Assembly (NCBI GenBank): GCA_039720395.1
Contig: CM077822.1
Coordinates: forward strand, 16,385,043 to 16,449,042
Direction of reading: 5' to 3'
From: Liquidambar formosana
Taxonomy: Eukaryota; Streptophyta; Magnoliopsida; Saxifragales; Altingiaceae
DNA length: 64,000 bases
Of the stretch, positions 12,127 through 23,012 are shown piece by piece. Positions within the stretch are counted from its first letter, which is position 1. Each line of letters begins with the position of its first letter. Under the pieces are notes generated by a model. That model did not search any database. It was not told the origin of the DNA and worked only from the letters and a program-made list of their open reading frames with translations. A program made the position numbers and the translations under genes.

Positions 12127-12310
12127 ATGCTATCAGCAATTATCATGGCTTTATTCATGAGAGCTCTTACAATTCTTTTCCTTCTGTATCTCAACCTATT
12201 AAAAACCATTGAAATTAGCTTTTGCGATAGAAACTTTAATGTAATTTGCATTAAAAGTAAGAAGCAAGCCCTTTCACGCTTCAAGAAAGATCTTGTAGAT
12301 CCTTCTTGTA
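12127..12310 (+). pseudogene. RLP-C: N-terminal stub of an EIX2-like RLP
   Basis: The frame from 12127 (in-frame Met also at 12145) encodes a signal peptide resembling RLP-E (MALFMRALTILFLLYLNLLK) and the start of the LRRNT cap (ISFCDRNFNVICIKSKKQAL then FKKDLVDPS). Homology stops near 12310, before the WxxxxxCC motif, and the sequence passes into AT-rich DNA with a TA repeat. The 5' flank up to about 11400 resembles that of RLP-E. It is a truncated remnant; no LRRs are present. Confidence 0.8.
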
Positions 12311-12809
12311 ATAATTATCATTGTGGTAATAATTCACCATCCATATATATATATATATATATCTCCCTAATACTTCTTGCACTCCTTCCCATTATGTTTA
12401 TATCATATAATGACTTTAATGACCTTAAGTGAGTCTCAAACCACTTACTCACAATTAGATTGATGAAATATTATTCCTATAAAAAAGATATTGATGAGTA
12501 TAAGAATAAAAAGTTTTACATTGTGTCAATGGATTCCTCCTCTATAATATATATATACTGATAAGTTTTTAATTTGCAGAGCTTAGTTATTACTTAACCT
12601 CAGTTTTGGTACATCCATTTTTATTGCAAATTTCTTACAAGTTTCAATTATTATTATTTTTTTTTGCCGCGGGGGGGAGGGGGTGGTTGGTGGGGGTAGG
12701 GGTATATGGTATTTGGAATTATATGGTTTATACCTGTTTCAAGAGGTGAACTACAATATAAATCAGTGTACATTCTGCATGATGAAGTCAGATAGACATA
12801 TTTATATAT

Positions 12810-13142
12810 GGACAATGCTTGGCTCGATCTTCACAGTGGAGGAGCAACTCCTCCTTCCCTCCCACTCATATTACGACACGTTTAATAGTTAATTTTAAAA
12901 AATATGAATATGTGGATACAAATATGTGAACACAGTGAATATAAATATATAGATACATAATTATATTTATTTGGACACATAAACACGTATATATATATGG
13001 ACACATAGATGAATGTCTATAATAACATAACATATGGATACATGTATATAATCAATTTTCATTTGATTGTTATACACGTGGCATAATATGAGTGGGAGGG
13101 AAGAGCAGTTGTTCTTCCACTGTGAGAATCCTAGTATTATCC
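12810..13142. mobile_element. MULE-type MITE with 9-bp target duplication and empty site
   Basis: Long inverted ends (CACAGTGGAGGAGCAACTCC and onward at the left, its near complement at 13090-13125) enclose an AT-rich centre. The direct repeats are TTTATATAT at 12801-12809 and TTTATGTAT at 13143-13151, nine bp with one mismatch. The paralogous flank at about 19127-19150 reads straight through (AGACATATTTATGGGGAG), showing the pre-insertion state. Nine-bp duplications are typical of Mutator-like elements. Confidence 0.75.
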
Positions 13143-13288
13143 TTTATGTATGGGGAGGCTCTAAGTCAAGACAGAGATTTGTCCAATTGTCCAAACTTGA
13201 AGTTGGACCCGGCTCTACCTTGGAATTAATATCTTCACTTTATTTGTTTCGACTATGCTGCACTTGTGATAATGCCGAATGATAATTC

Positions 13289-13509
13289 GCTTTTTATTTA
13301 TTTATGTATTTTTATTTTTTTTATCAAGAGGTACAGATGTTTTGCACTTGACTAATCCCCTGGGCATATGCAATCCCCTGTCCTACATGCACCAAACAAT
13401 TACAGGACCAAAGTCCATGGGGGTACCTTGAGGGGGAATAGTGGGAATGGAACTAAGACCTCTTGCATAGCAATAGAGCCTTGGACCATCCAGTCCACCC
13501 CTCAAGGGT
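13289..13509 (-). mobile_element. SINE-like element with 17-bp target duplication
   Basis: Flanked by direct repeats ATGCCGAATGATAATTC (13272-13288) and ATGCCGAATCATAATTC (13510-13526). On the minus strand it has a B-box-like GTCTTAGTTCCATTCCC and ends in an A/T-rich tail. Its body differs from the SINE at 434-634, so it belongs to another family or is more diverged. Confidence 0.7.
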
Positions 13510-14131
13510 ATGCCGAATCATAATTCACCTGCCCCAAAATATGCCCACCACATATCCTGATTTTTAGCAACTATAGTACACACTTGGGCAGTAGCAGGTC
13601 CCATAGATATATATATATTGTGGTCACTAGATTCATTCAACGGTTCTTAAAAGCTTGTTTTTTCCAATGATTAGATTACACACTTGTTTTTTCCAATGAT
13701 CATCTATTTTAGTTTATACTTTATAACAAACACCATTTGGAAAGCAAGAAGATGTGACTAGCTCGATCAACCTTTTCTTCTTCCCCCAATTAGCGCCGAC
13801 AGTGAAATCATATTCATTGATTCTTAAAAACATTTTGCTATTGAGTAGGTAGCATCGGAATTTTATGCCTTCTGGCCACGCAAGCATCCCAAATCCCTCG
13901 TGGAGGAGCAAGTGACGACATTATGAGGAAATTTCCTGGAAAATAAATTAGATAGCGAAAGAAATTTTCAAAGTCCGAGTCTTTCTATCATTTTCGAATG
14001 GTAAGAATTTCAGCAATTAGTTGCAAGAGTGGTTTTCTTGAATTTTTAAATGACATTATAAATTCATCGCACGCCCCCATTGAAAATGTTAAGTCATCAC
14101 CTGTTTCTTTTAACTTTCTTCGTCGTATTGC

Positions 14132-14262
14132 ATGATCATGGCTGGATTCATGCGACCCGTTACAATTGCTTCCCTTGTGTTTCTCGCCCTATCAACTACC
14201 AATGATAATTGCTTCAGCAATGGAAACTCTGATGTAGTTTGCATCGAAAGTGAGAGGACACA
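14132..14262 (+). pseudogene. RLP-D: N-terminal stub of an EIX2-like RLP
   Basis: The frame from 14132 (in-frame Met also at 14138) reads through a signal peptide (MAGFMRPVTIASLVFLALST) into the beginning of the LRRNT cap (NSDVVCIESER). It then breaks at 14262 into the palindrome that also begins the repeat block at 8066. Upstream (13960-14130) is the recurrent RLP 5' flank. Only about 43 codons remain. Confidence 0.8.
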
Positions 14263-14380
14263 TGCTCAAGCCCAATAAGCTTGAGCACGTGTCTAAAATT
14301 ATTTTCGAAGAGTAATCTCAAAGTCCTATCGAAGAGTAACGATTTCCATTTTGAGCTAATCCAATCTTGACATGTCCTCA

Positions 14381-14466
14381 AAGGTGAAATAAGGAAACAA
14401 CTAAACCTCAATAGATAATGGAAGAATTTAAAAGGTGAAATAAGGAAACAACTAAACCTCAATAAA
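14381..14466. repeat. Two-copy tandem repeat, 52-bp period
   Basis: A segment containing AGGTGAAATAAGGAAACAAC occurs twice in tandem within the approximately 860-bp insertion that separates the two halves of the interspersed repeat block. Confidence 0.75.
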
Positions 14467-14673
14467 TAATTTTCTAAGCAGAAATTTCAGTGTAGTTAGC
14501 TTCTTTTCTTTATTATAAAAATAGTAAAATAAAAAATAAAAAATCCAAGCCTATGCCTACCCATAATATATCCCCCTCCTTCAGGCTCTACTATGGCCAG
14601 TTCAATTTTGTTGAACCCCTAACCTCTCCTTATAAAAGGAAGACACTAGGCCAACTGTAAAAGTTGTGAGTTT

Positions 14674-14840
14674 GTGGAAGGGGCTTTGGTCGCTTAAATA
14701 AGAAGTCTCGGGTTTGAACCCTTGTGGATGCAGGAAACTTTTTTGGGAGAGGTTTCCGCTTTGGCGCCCGACCGTGCTTCGGAGAATTAGTTCTAGGTGA
14801 AGCCTAAATACACCTTGGGAAACCAAAAAAAAAAAAAAAA
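14674..14840 (+). mobile_element. Young SINE with perfect 15-bp target duplication
   Basis: Head with an A-box-like TTGGTCGCTTAAATAAG, B-box GGGTTTGAACCC at about 14710, and a 3' run of about 20 A. The 15-bp direct repeats AAAAGTTGTGAGTTT at 14659-14673 and 14841-14855 are identical. Intact boxes, a pure A tail and a perfect duplication suggest this is the youngest of the three SINEs. Confidence 0.88.
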
Positions 14841-15148
14841 AAAAGTTGTGAGTTTAAACAATGTCATTTGAAATATGAGTCAACAATGTCTTTTTTTGTG
14901 TTTTTTTTTTTTTGGGGGGTGTGTGTGAGCATGTTAACACAATGTGGTATAATTCATAAATTTTCCAACGAGCTTTTGTTTGGTTGCAATCCAAAATTAT
15001 TCTCCCTAACATGCATTGGTTTTCCCTTCTATTCTCAAATTCCACACTCACAGCTGAATGCCGAATTTCGAATATGGTCGTAACTATATGAGTTCTTGCT
15101 GGTTAGCTGGTATAAACTAACATAGTTTTGAAGAGCATTGCTTACCCA

Positions 15149-15345
15149 TTGTCATGAGTCATGATTGGAAAGCTGAAGGCGGTTCTACGCCCATCTGGCC
15201 CAACTTGCCCAGCACACCTGGTTTTAGTTTGAACCGGCTTGGGTAGGCATATCAGCCCAGACCGGGATAGAACCGGGCTGATAAGTTTAATTTCTTACTA
15301 GTAACATTTTTATTTACCTTTTTTGTCAAATACAGTATCTAGACA
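15149..15345. repeat. Interspersed repeat block, copy 2
   Basis: Matches 8095-8342 (CATTGTCATGAGTCATGA and onward) with scattered substitutions and small indels. The palindromic start of the block is displaced to 14268-14290. Confidence 0.75.
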
Positions 15346-16624
15346 TGTAAATATTTTTTATTGACTACCTCCATTAAATGATCCCTTTTCATAATGAGAA
15401 TGTAAATATTTTTTGGGAGAATCTATGATGGGACGATAACGCCCCATTAAAGTTGATGGGCTAACTCCATTTTATATGTAAATAATAGGATTATGTATTG
15501 ATCAACATCATTCATCATTGAAATAGTTCTAATCACATTAGAACATATATATATATATAATTTAACAGCAATCAAAAATTCAGGACATGATTTATTTGAA
15601 TGGAAAATATTGACACATGTGCATGTTTAAGCGAAAATAATATAAAATAAAAAAAGTTTATTTCTTAAATGTAGAGACTTTTTAATCCAAGGTTTTTCTT
15701 TGTTATTGGACATATAAGACGTCCTCAACCTATTAAAACTCGAAAGGCCAAAATTGTTACATAGACCGACCATATTGCTTATAAAATGGTTATGTCCTAA
15801 TGAATTTTGATAAAGTTGGTGATTGTCTCTCTCCCTCTTTATTTATTTTTATGCTTTTACTTTTCCCTATCATGTAACTTCTGAAAAGGTCGCCTCAACT
15901 TAAATGCTTAAAGATAACATCATGGAATTTGATGACAATGGTTTGGCTCTTTTAATTTCCAAGAGTGCTGCTTTGACGAAGGCTAAAAGAAAGAGGAAAA
16001 AAAAAAAAAAAAAAAAAAAAGATTCATAGAGCAGTATACTCATGTAACAGGTATTTGATTGTCTATTAATTTCTACTAATTATACTTCATTAAGATAATA
16101 AACCTCTTAAATTAGAATATTGTAAAAAATAAAAGTCATCACTATAGTTGATGTACCAATAACCCTTCTCCTAATTATATTTATTGAATTTTTTTTTTTT
16201 AATAATAGTCAAAGTTCTTAACAAGTTTGTTCATGAGCCTAAACTTCAGGCTTGAGCTTGACTTGTTTACTAATTGATCAAGCTTGAGTTGAGCCCTTAT
16301 CAAGATTTCTTGCTAAATGAGCATCTTAGCTCATTTGCAACCCTAATCACAAGAACCACAAAGCTAGGAGCCAACGCTATGGACACATGCTAAATAACAC
16401 AACTTTTTGCTCAAATTGACTAGCTCAATCAAAGTGGTAGTTGCCGCCATGTTAGTTCATTATGGACAATTATTCTTTTAATGAAAAGTAAAAACTATAT
16501 AATTAATTTTTATTAAAAGAATAACTATGTACAATTGATTAGGTGGTATGACTAATCAATTAAAAATTGAGCAATGCTATGAAACATTAGTATTTTTTAT
16601 CCAATTGCAGTCAATCGCACCATT

Positions 16625-16880
16625 AGAGCATCTCTAGTGGTTTGTGCTATTTTACATGTACTATTTCTATTTTAACACATGTTATAGTGCCAAATATTAT
16701 AATTGACACAAAGTACTCAAATGGTGCAAATGACACAATATGTAATTTTTTGACACAACCATCCTCCCCTTTTCTTTCTTTTTTCCAAATCAACTTTCTG
16801 CTATTTTAATATAAAGGTGTGCCGAATATAGCACAAGGATATGCTATTACTGTTTTTTAGCACACCAATGGAGATGCTCT
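16625..16880. mobile_element. MITE in tandem unit 1
   Basis: Inverted ends AGAGCATCTCTAGTGG and, from the right, AGAGCATCTCCATTGG. The interior pairs as GTGCTA..TAGCAC near the ends. The same family is at 17842-18102 and 43169-43700. Non-coding. Confidence 0.7.
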
Positions 16881-17841
16881 TTGGAAAACAAGAAATTGAA
16901 ACTAGGTCTACCATGCGTCCATGCACATTAATTGTAGACAAATGTTGCTATTCAAGTAAGTAGCATGAAAATTCCATGGCTTCATCGGCCACACAAGCAT
17001 CTCTAGAATGCGCTGTGATGGAGAGGCAAGTGAAGAAAAATCAGAGCTTATAAAAGTCTCTCTCATGGATTTGAATTTTACATTGTTCCTCGCATAAGTC
17101 ATTGTGGCAACCATCCTTTCAAAGATTTCCACTTTTCACTTATCCACGACACGATTTATAAGGTTAATTTTTTGGAAAATATAGCAAAAGGCCAAAGACA
17201 TTTTTTGAAATCTTAGTCTTTGAATCATTTTCCAACACTACGGGTTGTTGGGTGTTCAAATCAAAATTAGATAATTCAAAAAATTTTATATAGTATTGAA
17301 GGTATAAATCTATCAACTTAAATTAGAATATTTTAAAAAACTAAAAGTCATCACTATAGTTGATGTACCAATAACCCTTGTCCTAATTATATGTATTGAT
17401 TTTTTTTTTTTTTAATTATAGTCAAAGTTCTTAACAAGTTTGTTCATGAGCCTAAACTTCAGGCTTGAGCTTGACTTGTTTACTAATTGATCAAACTCGA
17501 GTTGGGCCCTTATCAAGATTTCTTGCTAAATGAGCATCTCAGCTCATTTGCAACCCTAATCACAAGAACCACAAAGCTAGGAACCAACATTATGGACACA
17601 TGCTAAAGAACACAACTTTTTGCTCAAATTTACTAGCTCAATCAAAGTGATAGTTGCATGCCGCCATGTTAGTTCATTATGGACAATTATTCTTTTAATG
17701 AAAAGTAAAAACTATATAATTAATTCTTATTAAAAGAATAACTATGTACAATTGATTTGGTGGTATGACTAATCAATTAAAAATTGAGCAATGCTACGAA
17801 ACATTACTATTTTTTATCCAATTGTAGTCGATCGCACCATT

Positions 17842-18102
17842 AGAGCATCTCCTATGGTTTGTGCTATTTTACATGTACTATTTCTATTTTAACACATGTT
17901 ATAGTGCCAAATATTATAATTTGACACAAAGTACTCAAATGGCGCAAATGACACAATATGTAATTTTTTGACACAACCATCATCCTCTTTTTTCTTTTTC
18001 TTTTTTCCAAATCAACTTTCTACTGTTTTAATATAAAGGTGTGCCGAATATAGCACAAGGATATGCTATTATTGTTTTTTAGCACGCCAATGGAGACGCT
18101 CT
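17842..18102. mobile_element. MITE in tandem unit 2
   Basis: Tandem-duplicated counterpart of the element at 16625-16880. It was carried along by the block duplication and did not insert independently. Confidence 0.7.
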
Positions 18103-18547
18103 TTGGAAAACAAGAAATTGAAACTAGGTCTACCATGCATCCATGCACATTAATTGTAGACAATTGTTGCTATTCGAGTAAGTAGCATGAAAATTCCATG
18201 GCTTCATCGGCCACACAAGCATATCTAGAATGCGCCGTGATGGAGAGGCAAGTGAAGAAAAATCAGAGCTCATAAAAGTCTCTCTCATGGATTTGAATTT
18301 TACATTGTTCCTCGCATAAGTCATTGTGGCAACCATCCTTTCAAGGATTTCCACTTTTCACTTTTCCACGACACGATTTATAAGGTTAATTTTTTGGAAA
18401 ATATAGCAAAAGGCCAAAGACATTTTTTGAAATCTTAGTCTTTGAATCATTTTCCAACACTAAGGGTTGTTGGAGGTTCAAATCAAAATTAGATAATTCA
18501 AAAAAATTTATATAGTATTGAAGGTATAAATCCAGCCATCAACTTAA

Positions 18548-20090
18548 ATTAGAATATTTTAAAAAATAGAAGTCATCACTATAGTTGATGTTGTAGGCTC
18601 AATACTTAAAAATTCATAAAAGGCTAAAAGAGAGAGGAAAAAAAAAAAACAAAGAAAGAAAGAAAGAAAGAAAGAGAAAAAGAAGAGAAGTTTCTCCATT
18701 CGTAGAGCAGAATAATCATGTAATAGGTATTTGATTGTCTTTTTCTGCTAATTATACTTCATTAAGATTATAAACCTTTTAAGATCCACTGTAATTCTAT
18801 GAAAGACACACCTAAGACTTGTTGTTTGGTTGAAGTTGGAAGAATCGAAATAGAATGAAATGAAGTTTCAATGATCCATTCTAATTCCTCCAATTCTGAT
18901 AAAACAAATGATACCCTCGATCAATAGTATTTCTGCCAATCCACCAACATAATAGGACAGTAGTGCTAAAATTTGATATTTTATATCTTTAAATTACAAA
19001 TCAACCTGAGAAACCTTATATTCTTATTCATATTTCATAAAATACAATATATAATTGCTGGCTTTAATTCAGAATAATACGTATATTCTGAATTATGCAC
19101 CTCAGATTTGAGTCGTGCTTTTCGAGATAGACATATTTATGGGGAGACTAAGTCAAGAAGATTAATCCAAACTTGAAGTTTACGTCCCCCATTTGTTTGA
19201 CTTTTGAGGATATTGACTCCAAGTCAAGACAATGGATTTGTGGAAACTTGGAGTATATGTCCCCATTCATTTGACAGCAGAGGATGTTGGGGTCTAACAT
19301 AGACAATTTGATGCTGATTTTGGGTGGGGGGAGGGGTGGTTGTGGAATGTAGAAACCATGGGCCTACTTATATTTAGTGTGACAAGCCACTTAGAGTAGA
19401 GCAAAGTGGGATTATCATATTATTTTTTAGTCTTACAATCCCACTTTACTCTATTTCATTGGTCTGTGACACCACAAGGTCATGTTGTGTAACAATTACA
19501 TGGAAGACTCTTTAGCATGTGTCCATAGGGCTGCAAACACGCCGAGCTTTGGAGTATTCATGCTTGGTTCGTTAAAATGCTTATTTGTGTACTATCAAGT
19601 TGAGCTTTTCAAACATAATTGATTCGTTAAAAAACTTGTTCGTTTACTCTTGAACTGAACTTTTAATGAACCTAAATTATTATGATTAAACTCAGATTAG
19701 GAGGAAGTAGAGATCTTGTGTTCAAGCTCAAACTCGGTTTGGGTTCGATTTTAAGCTTGTTTTGTGCTCATAAAAGTAGTTTTGCATTTATAATTTGTAA
19801 CCTTTAATAAGAAATATTTATGAACCAATAACCCCTGTCCTAATTTTATGTATTGATTTTTTTAAATAATAGTCAAATTGTTTTATTAAACAAGCTCATT
19901 AACGAGCCTCATTTCGAACCCTTAACAAGTTCTTTATCAAGTTCTTAACAAGTTTGTTCATGAACCTAAACTTTAAGCTTGAGCTTGACTTGTTTACTAA
20001 TTAACTGAGCTTGAGTTGAGCCCTTATCAAGCATTCTCGTGAGCCGTAAATGAGCAGCGTGCTTAGCAAAAGACATTTTTTGAAATCTTA
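18548..20090. other. Gene-free stretch with degraded RLP flank copies
   Basis: No gene is visible. It contains a truncated Tourist-like MITE end (about 18465-18605), a GAAA-rich tract near 18640-18690, and a flank segment (19135-19330) shared with 9575-9760 and 13150-13250. The deleted third copy of the 16-18 kb tandem block starts at about 19825. Confidence 0.6.
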
Positions 20091-20582
20091 GGCACCGTTT
20101 GGTTGGGATTATTTTAAGATCTTTTTATAAGTAGAAAAAGATCTTTTTAACTTTTTTGCTTCTTGCTTTTAAGTAAAAGCAACAAAGCAAAAGTATGTTT
20201 GGTAAAAACGATTTTTGCTTTTACTTTTTATAAGAAAAGCAAAAAGCATGTTTGGTAACATAATTTTTGCTTTTACTTTTATTTTAAAAAAATTTTAAAA
20301 AATGCCCTCTCGTTTCAAAAATATAAAAAATAAAAAAAAAAGAATCTAAACTTACAATCTACGAGTAATTCTAAAAAAAAATAAAAAAAAAAGAATCTAA
20401 ACTTACAATCTATGAGTAATTCTAAAAAAAATGCAAAATCCATGAATTCTACATGGCTTGCATTACTATGCATGTCTCCTAGCCAACTTCTTATTTCTAC
20501 CATGATTCCTAGTTATGGAATAAATTTTGACCTATTCTATTTACCTATTTGTTTAGATATCGCATATTCTATTTGCCTATTT

Positions 20583-20656
20583 ATTTTATTTTTTATAAGA
20601 AACAACATTGTATTAAACAAAAAGGGGAATACAAGTTGGACCAGGAGTCCAACCAA
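20583..20656 (-). mobile_element. 5'-truncated LINE tail with 20-bp target duplication
   Basis: Direct repeats beginning CATATTCT at 20563-20582 and 20657-20676 (one mismatch in 20) flank 74 bp. On the minus strand the insert ends in an A-rich tail preceded by a TTTAATACAATGTTGTTTC-like 3' end, typical of a plant LINE. It is nested in the PIF/Harbinger-type element. Confidence 0.7.
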
Positions 20657-21032
20657 CATATTCTGTTTGCCTATTTGTCATGATTCTTAAAAAAGTGAAA
20701 GACCCAGCTCAAATAAGCCAATTAGTACGATATGAGTTGGGGCTATGATGGCACAAATAGCATTTTCCTCACAAATTTACCGTTGGGTTTTCTTTTCTGG
20801 CGGCACATTTGTAAGACAAGGTGAGATTATGGAGTCTGACACCCCAAATTAGGGACTCTTATTCTCTCATATATTAACATAAATAAATAATTCACTTACA
20901 GTTTTTTACAAACTGCAATTGCACACTTTGGTGCATCTATACATGCACCCATTAGTTATCATATAAACATTCTTTTTCCAGTCAAATGTAATTGAAATTT
21001 TACAAGCCGAATGAATTTCATACAACAAATGT

Positions 21033-21513
21033 TCATGATAGAGCCTCAACCACTCCAAGGATAGTGACCTCTGCTTCCACCCAGCAAGTGTCCTTCAAAA
21101 GGAACCCCATGTTTGGCTGATTGAAACTACATTGTGTAATGAATCTTGGCCACCCACGATCTGGGCTTGAAGCACTGAACCAGTGAGAAACTGCATGGCC
21201 AAAGAGAACTGCAATATCGTTAATTAAAGGACAGATGTGCCCACTTCTTAGCAAAAGGCCCAATAACATTGCTTTCCTATGAATTTCTAGAACATTATTT
21301 TAAGGCATAATATCCAATCCACGTAATGAGGTAAGCAAGCCTTTACCTCGACTAAACTGGTGCTTGGCATTCATTAAGTCCAGTATGCGCAATTGGAAGT
21401 TTGCAAATATTTTAAAACCAGGAGGAAGAGCTGTTGAATCAGCTAGTACCAAATACAGCGAAAGATGGCTACCAGCACCAGTCCCTTCTCCCTTGGGATA
21501 GAGCTATATCTTC
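21033..21513 (-). pseudogene. Captured MATH/TRAF-like domain gene fragment (two exons)
   Basis: Minus strand. Exon a is 21513-21347 and exon b is 21190-21033. Exon a encodes LYPKGEGTGAGSHLSLYLVL and continues through PPGFKIFANFQLRILDLMNA. It ends with a GTAAAG donor in phase 1. Exon b follows a GCAG acceptor in the matching phase, gives WFSASSPDRGWPRF then GFLLKDTCWVEAEVTILG, and ends at TGA 21035-21033. Together these form the C-terminal half of a plant MATH domain, as in TRAF-like proteins and MATH-coiled-coil proteins (ubiquitin-pathway adaptors, known for the family). An in-frame TAG lies three codons into exon a, and no upstream exon is recognisable. It sits inside a terminal-inverted-repeat element, so it is probably transduplicated. 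Confidence 0.8.
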
Positions 21514-22543
21514 CTGCAGCACCAGGCAATAAAAGAAACAAGGGGTTATAAACAAGCGTTCTAATGGAGATTTAGATTATACAAATTAACGAGAATTTTT
21601 TTTTTAATATTCAACACAAAAATGCTGTTGGGTACATTTGGGCACCTTCTGTGCCGAAAACACATTAATTAGAATATTTTTAGAAAGAAATTATTTTTTC
21701 CACTCTTTATAGAAGTTTAAAATACAGAGGTTCACGTGTTCCTTTTTCTTGTAAAAGCCTACAAAGTACAGATTATCAACATGTAAAATATGCTACTGTT
21801 CATTTGATGCATCAATTATCAAATATAAAACTTATTCAAAACCCCTCATAAATATACCATTTTTTTATCTCCACCATTAAATGTTATTGAGTCGTAACAT
21901 TCCTTATCCAACTTCCCTCAACTAGGTTGGAGCTATGATGCCCTTCCCTCAGCTGGTAAACTAGGTGACAGACAGAGAAAGGGAAAGAGAGAGGGTTCAG
22001 GTGGCCATAACAGAGGGAGCTCTTTTTTCTCTGGGAAAATGGTTGGGTAGGCGAAAACCCCCAAACAGAAATGGAGAGGGCATGGAAGATTTTGTATTAA
22101 TAATGAATTTTGATTCGTTACATTTGATTACAAATCCCATTTAATCAGGCTATCACATTCTATCTCCATCTCTGTGCTGCCCAAACTAATTAGGCAGCTT
22201 TAAAAAGATGAGATTTCTCAATCAAATGATCTAAACTGTCTAAAGATAGACACCCTCCTCTCTCTATAAGTAGATGAGTTGAGATTGAACCCATGAATTT
22301 ATAAATTTATAACACTAGAAGTGGGCATAACTTCTTCATAACATAGAAAACAGATTAAGCATAACTTCTTCACAAAATTGGGCTATAAATCAAAACATAT
22401 TCAAATCAGACAACAAAAATTTGAATTAGATAACAATATTACATGTATTATAACAAAGGAAATGGGCTATTCAAGTTAAATCAAAACATATGCAAATCAA
22501 AAATCAATAAGATCATAAAATTAATGAAGAAAAATCAAGATCA

Positions 22544-23012
22544 TTTTTTTTTAATGAACAAAGGAGTTTATTAGATAGAATGAGAGTTAGAACACCCAAA
22601 GTCATGGACCTACACCAGATCAAAAGAACACACCTACAGCCGCAACTACAAAACAGCCGAAGCACCTAAGATGACTCAACTTAACACCAACAAAACAACA
22701 AACACCTAACAGGCAACATGAAAGAGACAAAACAAAATACCAATTGAAACATGCCCAAGCCTCCCAAATACACCAAAAAGGAATATAAACCAGCACAAAT
22801 GAGCAAATAAACCGAAACCCAATTACAAGAAACCATGACTAGAGACGATTCTGCTAGAGAGCCAATTAAACGAACTAAACCAGAGCACCAGGAAGAACAC
22901 TTTGACCAGAGAAAACAGCCATTCACAATCAAAAAATGAAAACCCATATTACAAATCCAAATCGAAATAATATGAAGAATCAGAATCTGGTACAAAATTC
23001 ATATTACAATAT
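22544..23012 (-). mobile_element. 5'-truncated LINE, 3' end
   Basis: The plus strand begins with a T-run at 22544 followed by the complement of a TAATAAACTCCTTTG-type 3' terminus, typical of plant LINEs read on the minus strand. A possible imperfect target duplication starts GAAAAATCAA at 22529 and 23013. The 104-codon minus-strand open frame at 22681-22995 has no domain and probably lies in the LINE 3' region. Confidence 0.55.

Larger units (their letters stand above)
16111..18547. repeat. Tandem duplication of an RLP 5'-flank block, two units of about 1.2 kb
   Basis: Unit 1 (16111-17321) and unit 2 (17322-18547) are near identical in order and sequence, each with a MITE and a segment of RLP 5' flank (AAAGACATTTTTTGAAATCT near the end). 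A third, internally deleted version lies at about 19825-20090 and continues at 23673 into the RLP-E promoter. The units are therefore copies of the DNA directly upstream of an RLP gene. The 74-codon minus-strand open frames at 16908 and 18130 are by-products of this repeat. Confidence 0.85.

Noticed and set aside
434..14720. B-box sequences as genuine tRNA genes
   Set aside because: No cloverleaf can be formed; A tails and long target duplications show that they are SINEs.
16908..18354. Two 74-codon minus-strand ORFs with similar proteins, a possible conserved small protein
   Set aside because: They lie in duplicated non-coding RLP 5' flank. The similarity comes from the tandem duplication, and the related flanks at 11.4 and 13.7 kb do not keep the frame.
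22681..22995. 104-codon Cys/Trp-rich minus-strand ORF
   Set aside because: It coincides with a LINE 3' region, has no domain, and has odd composition.
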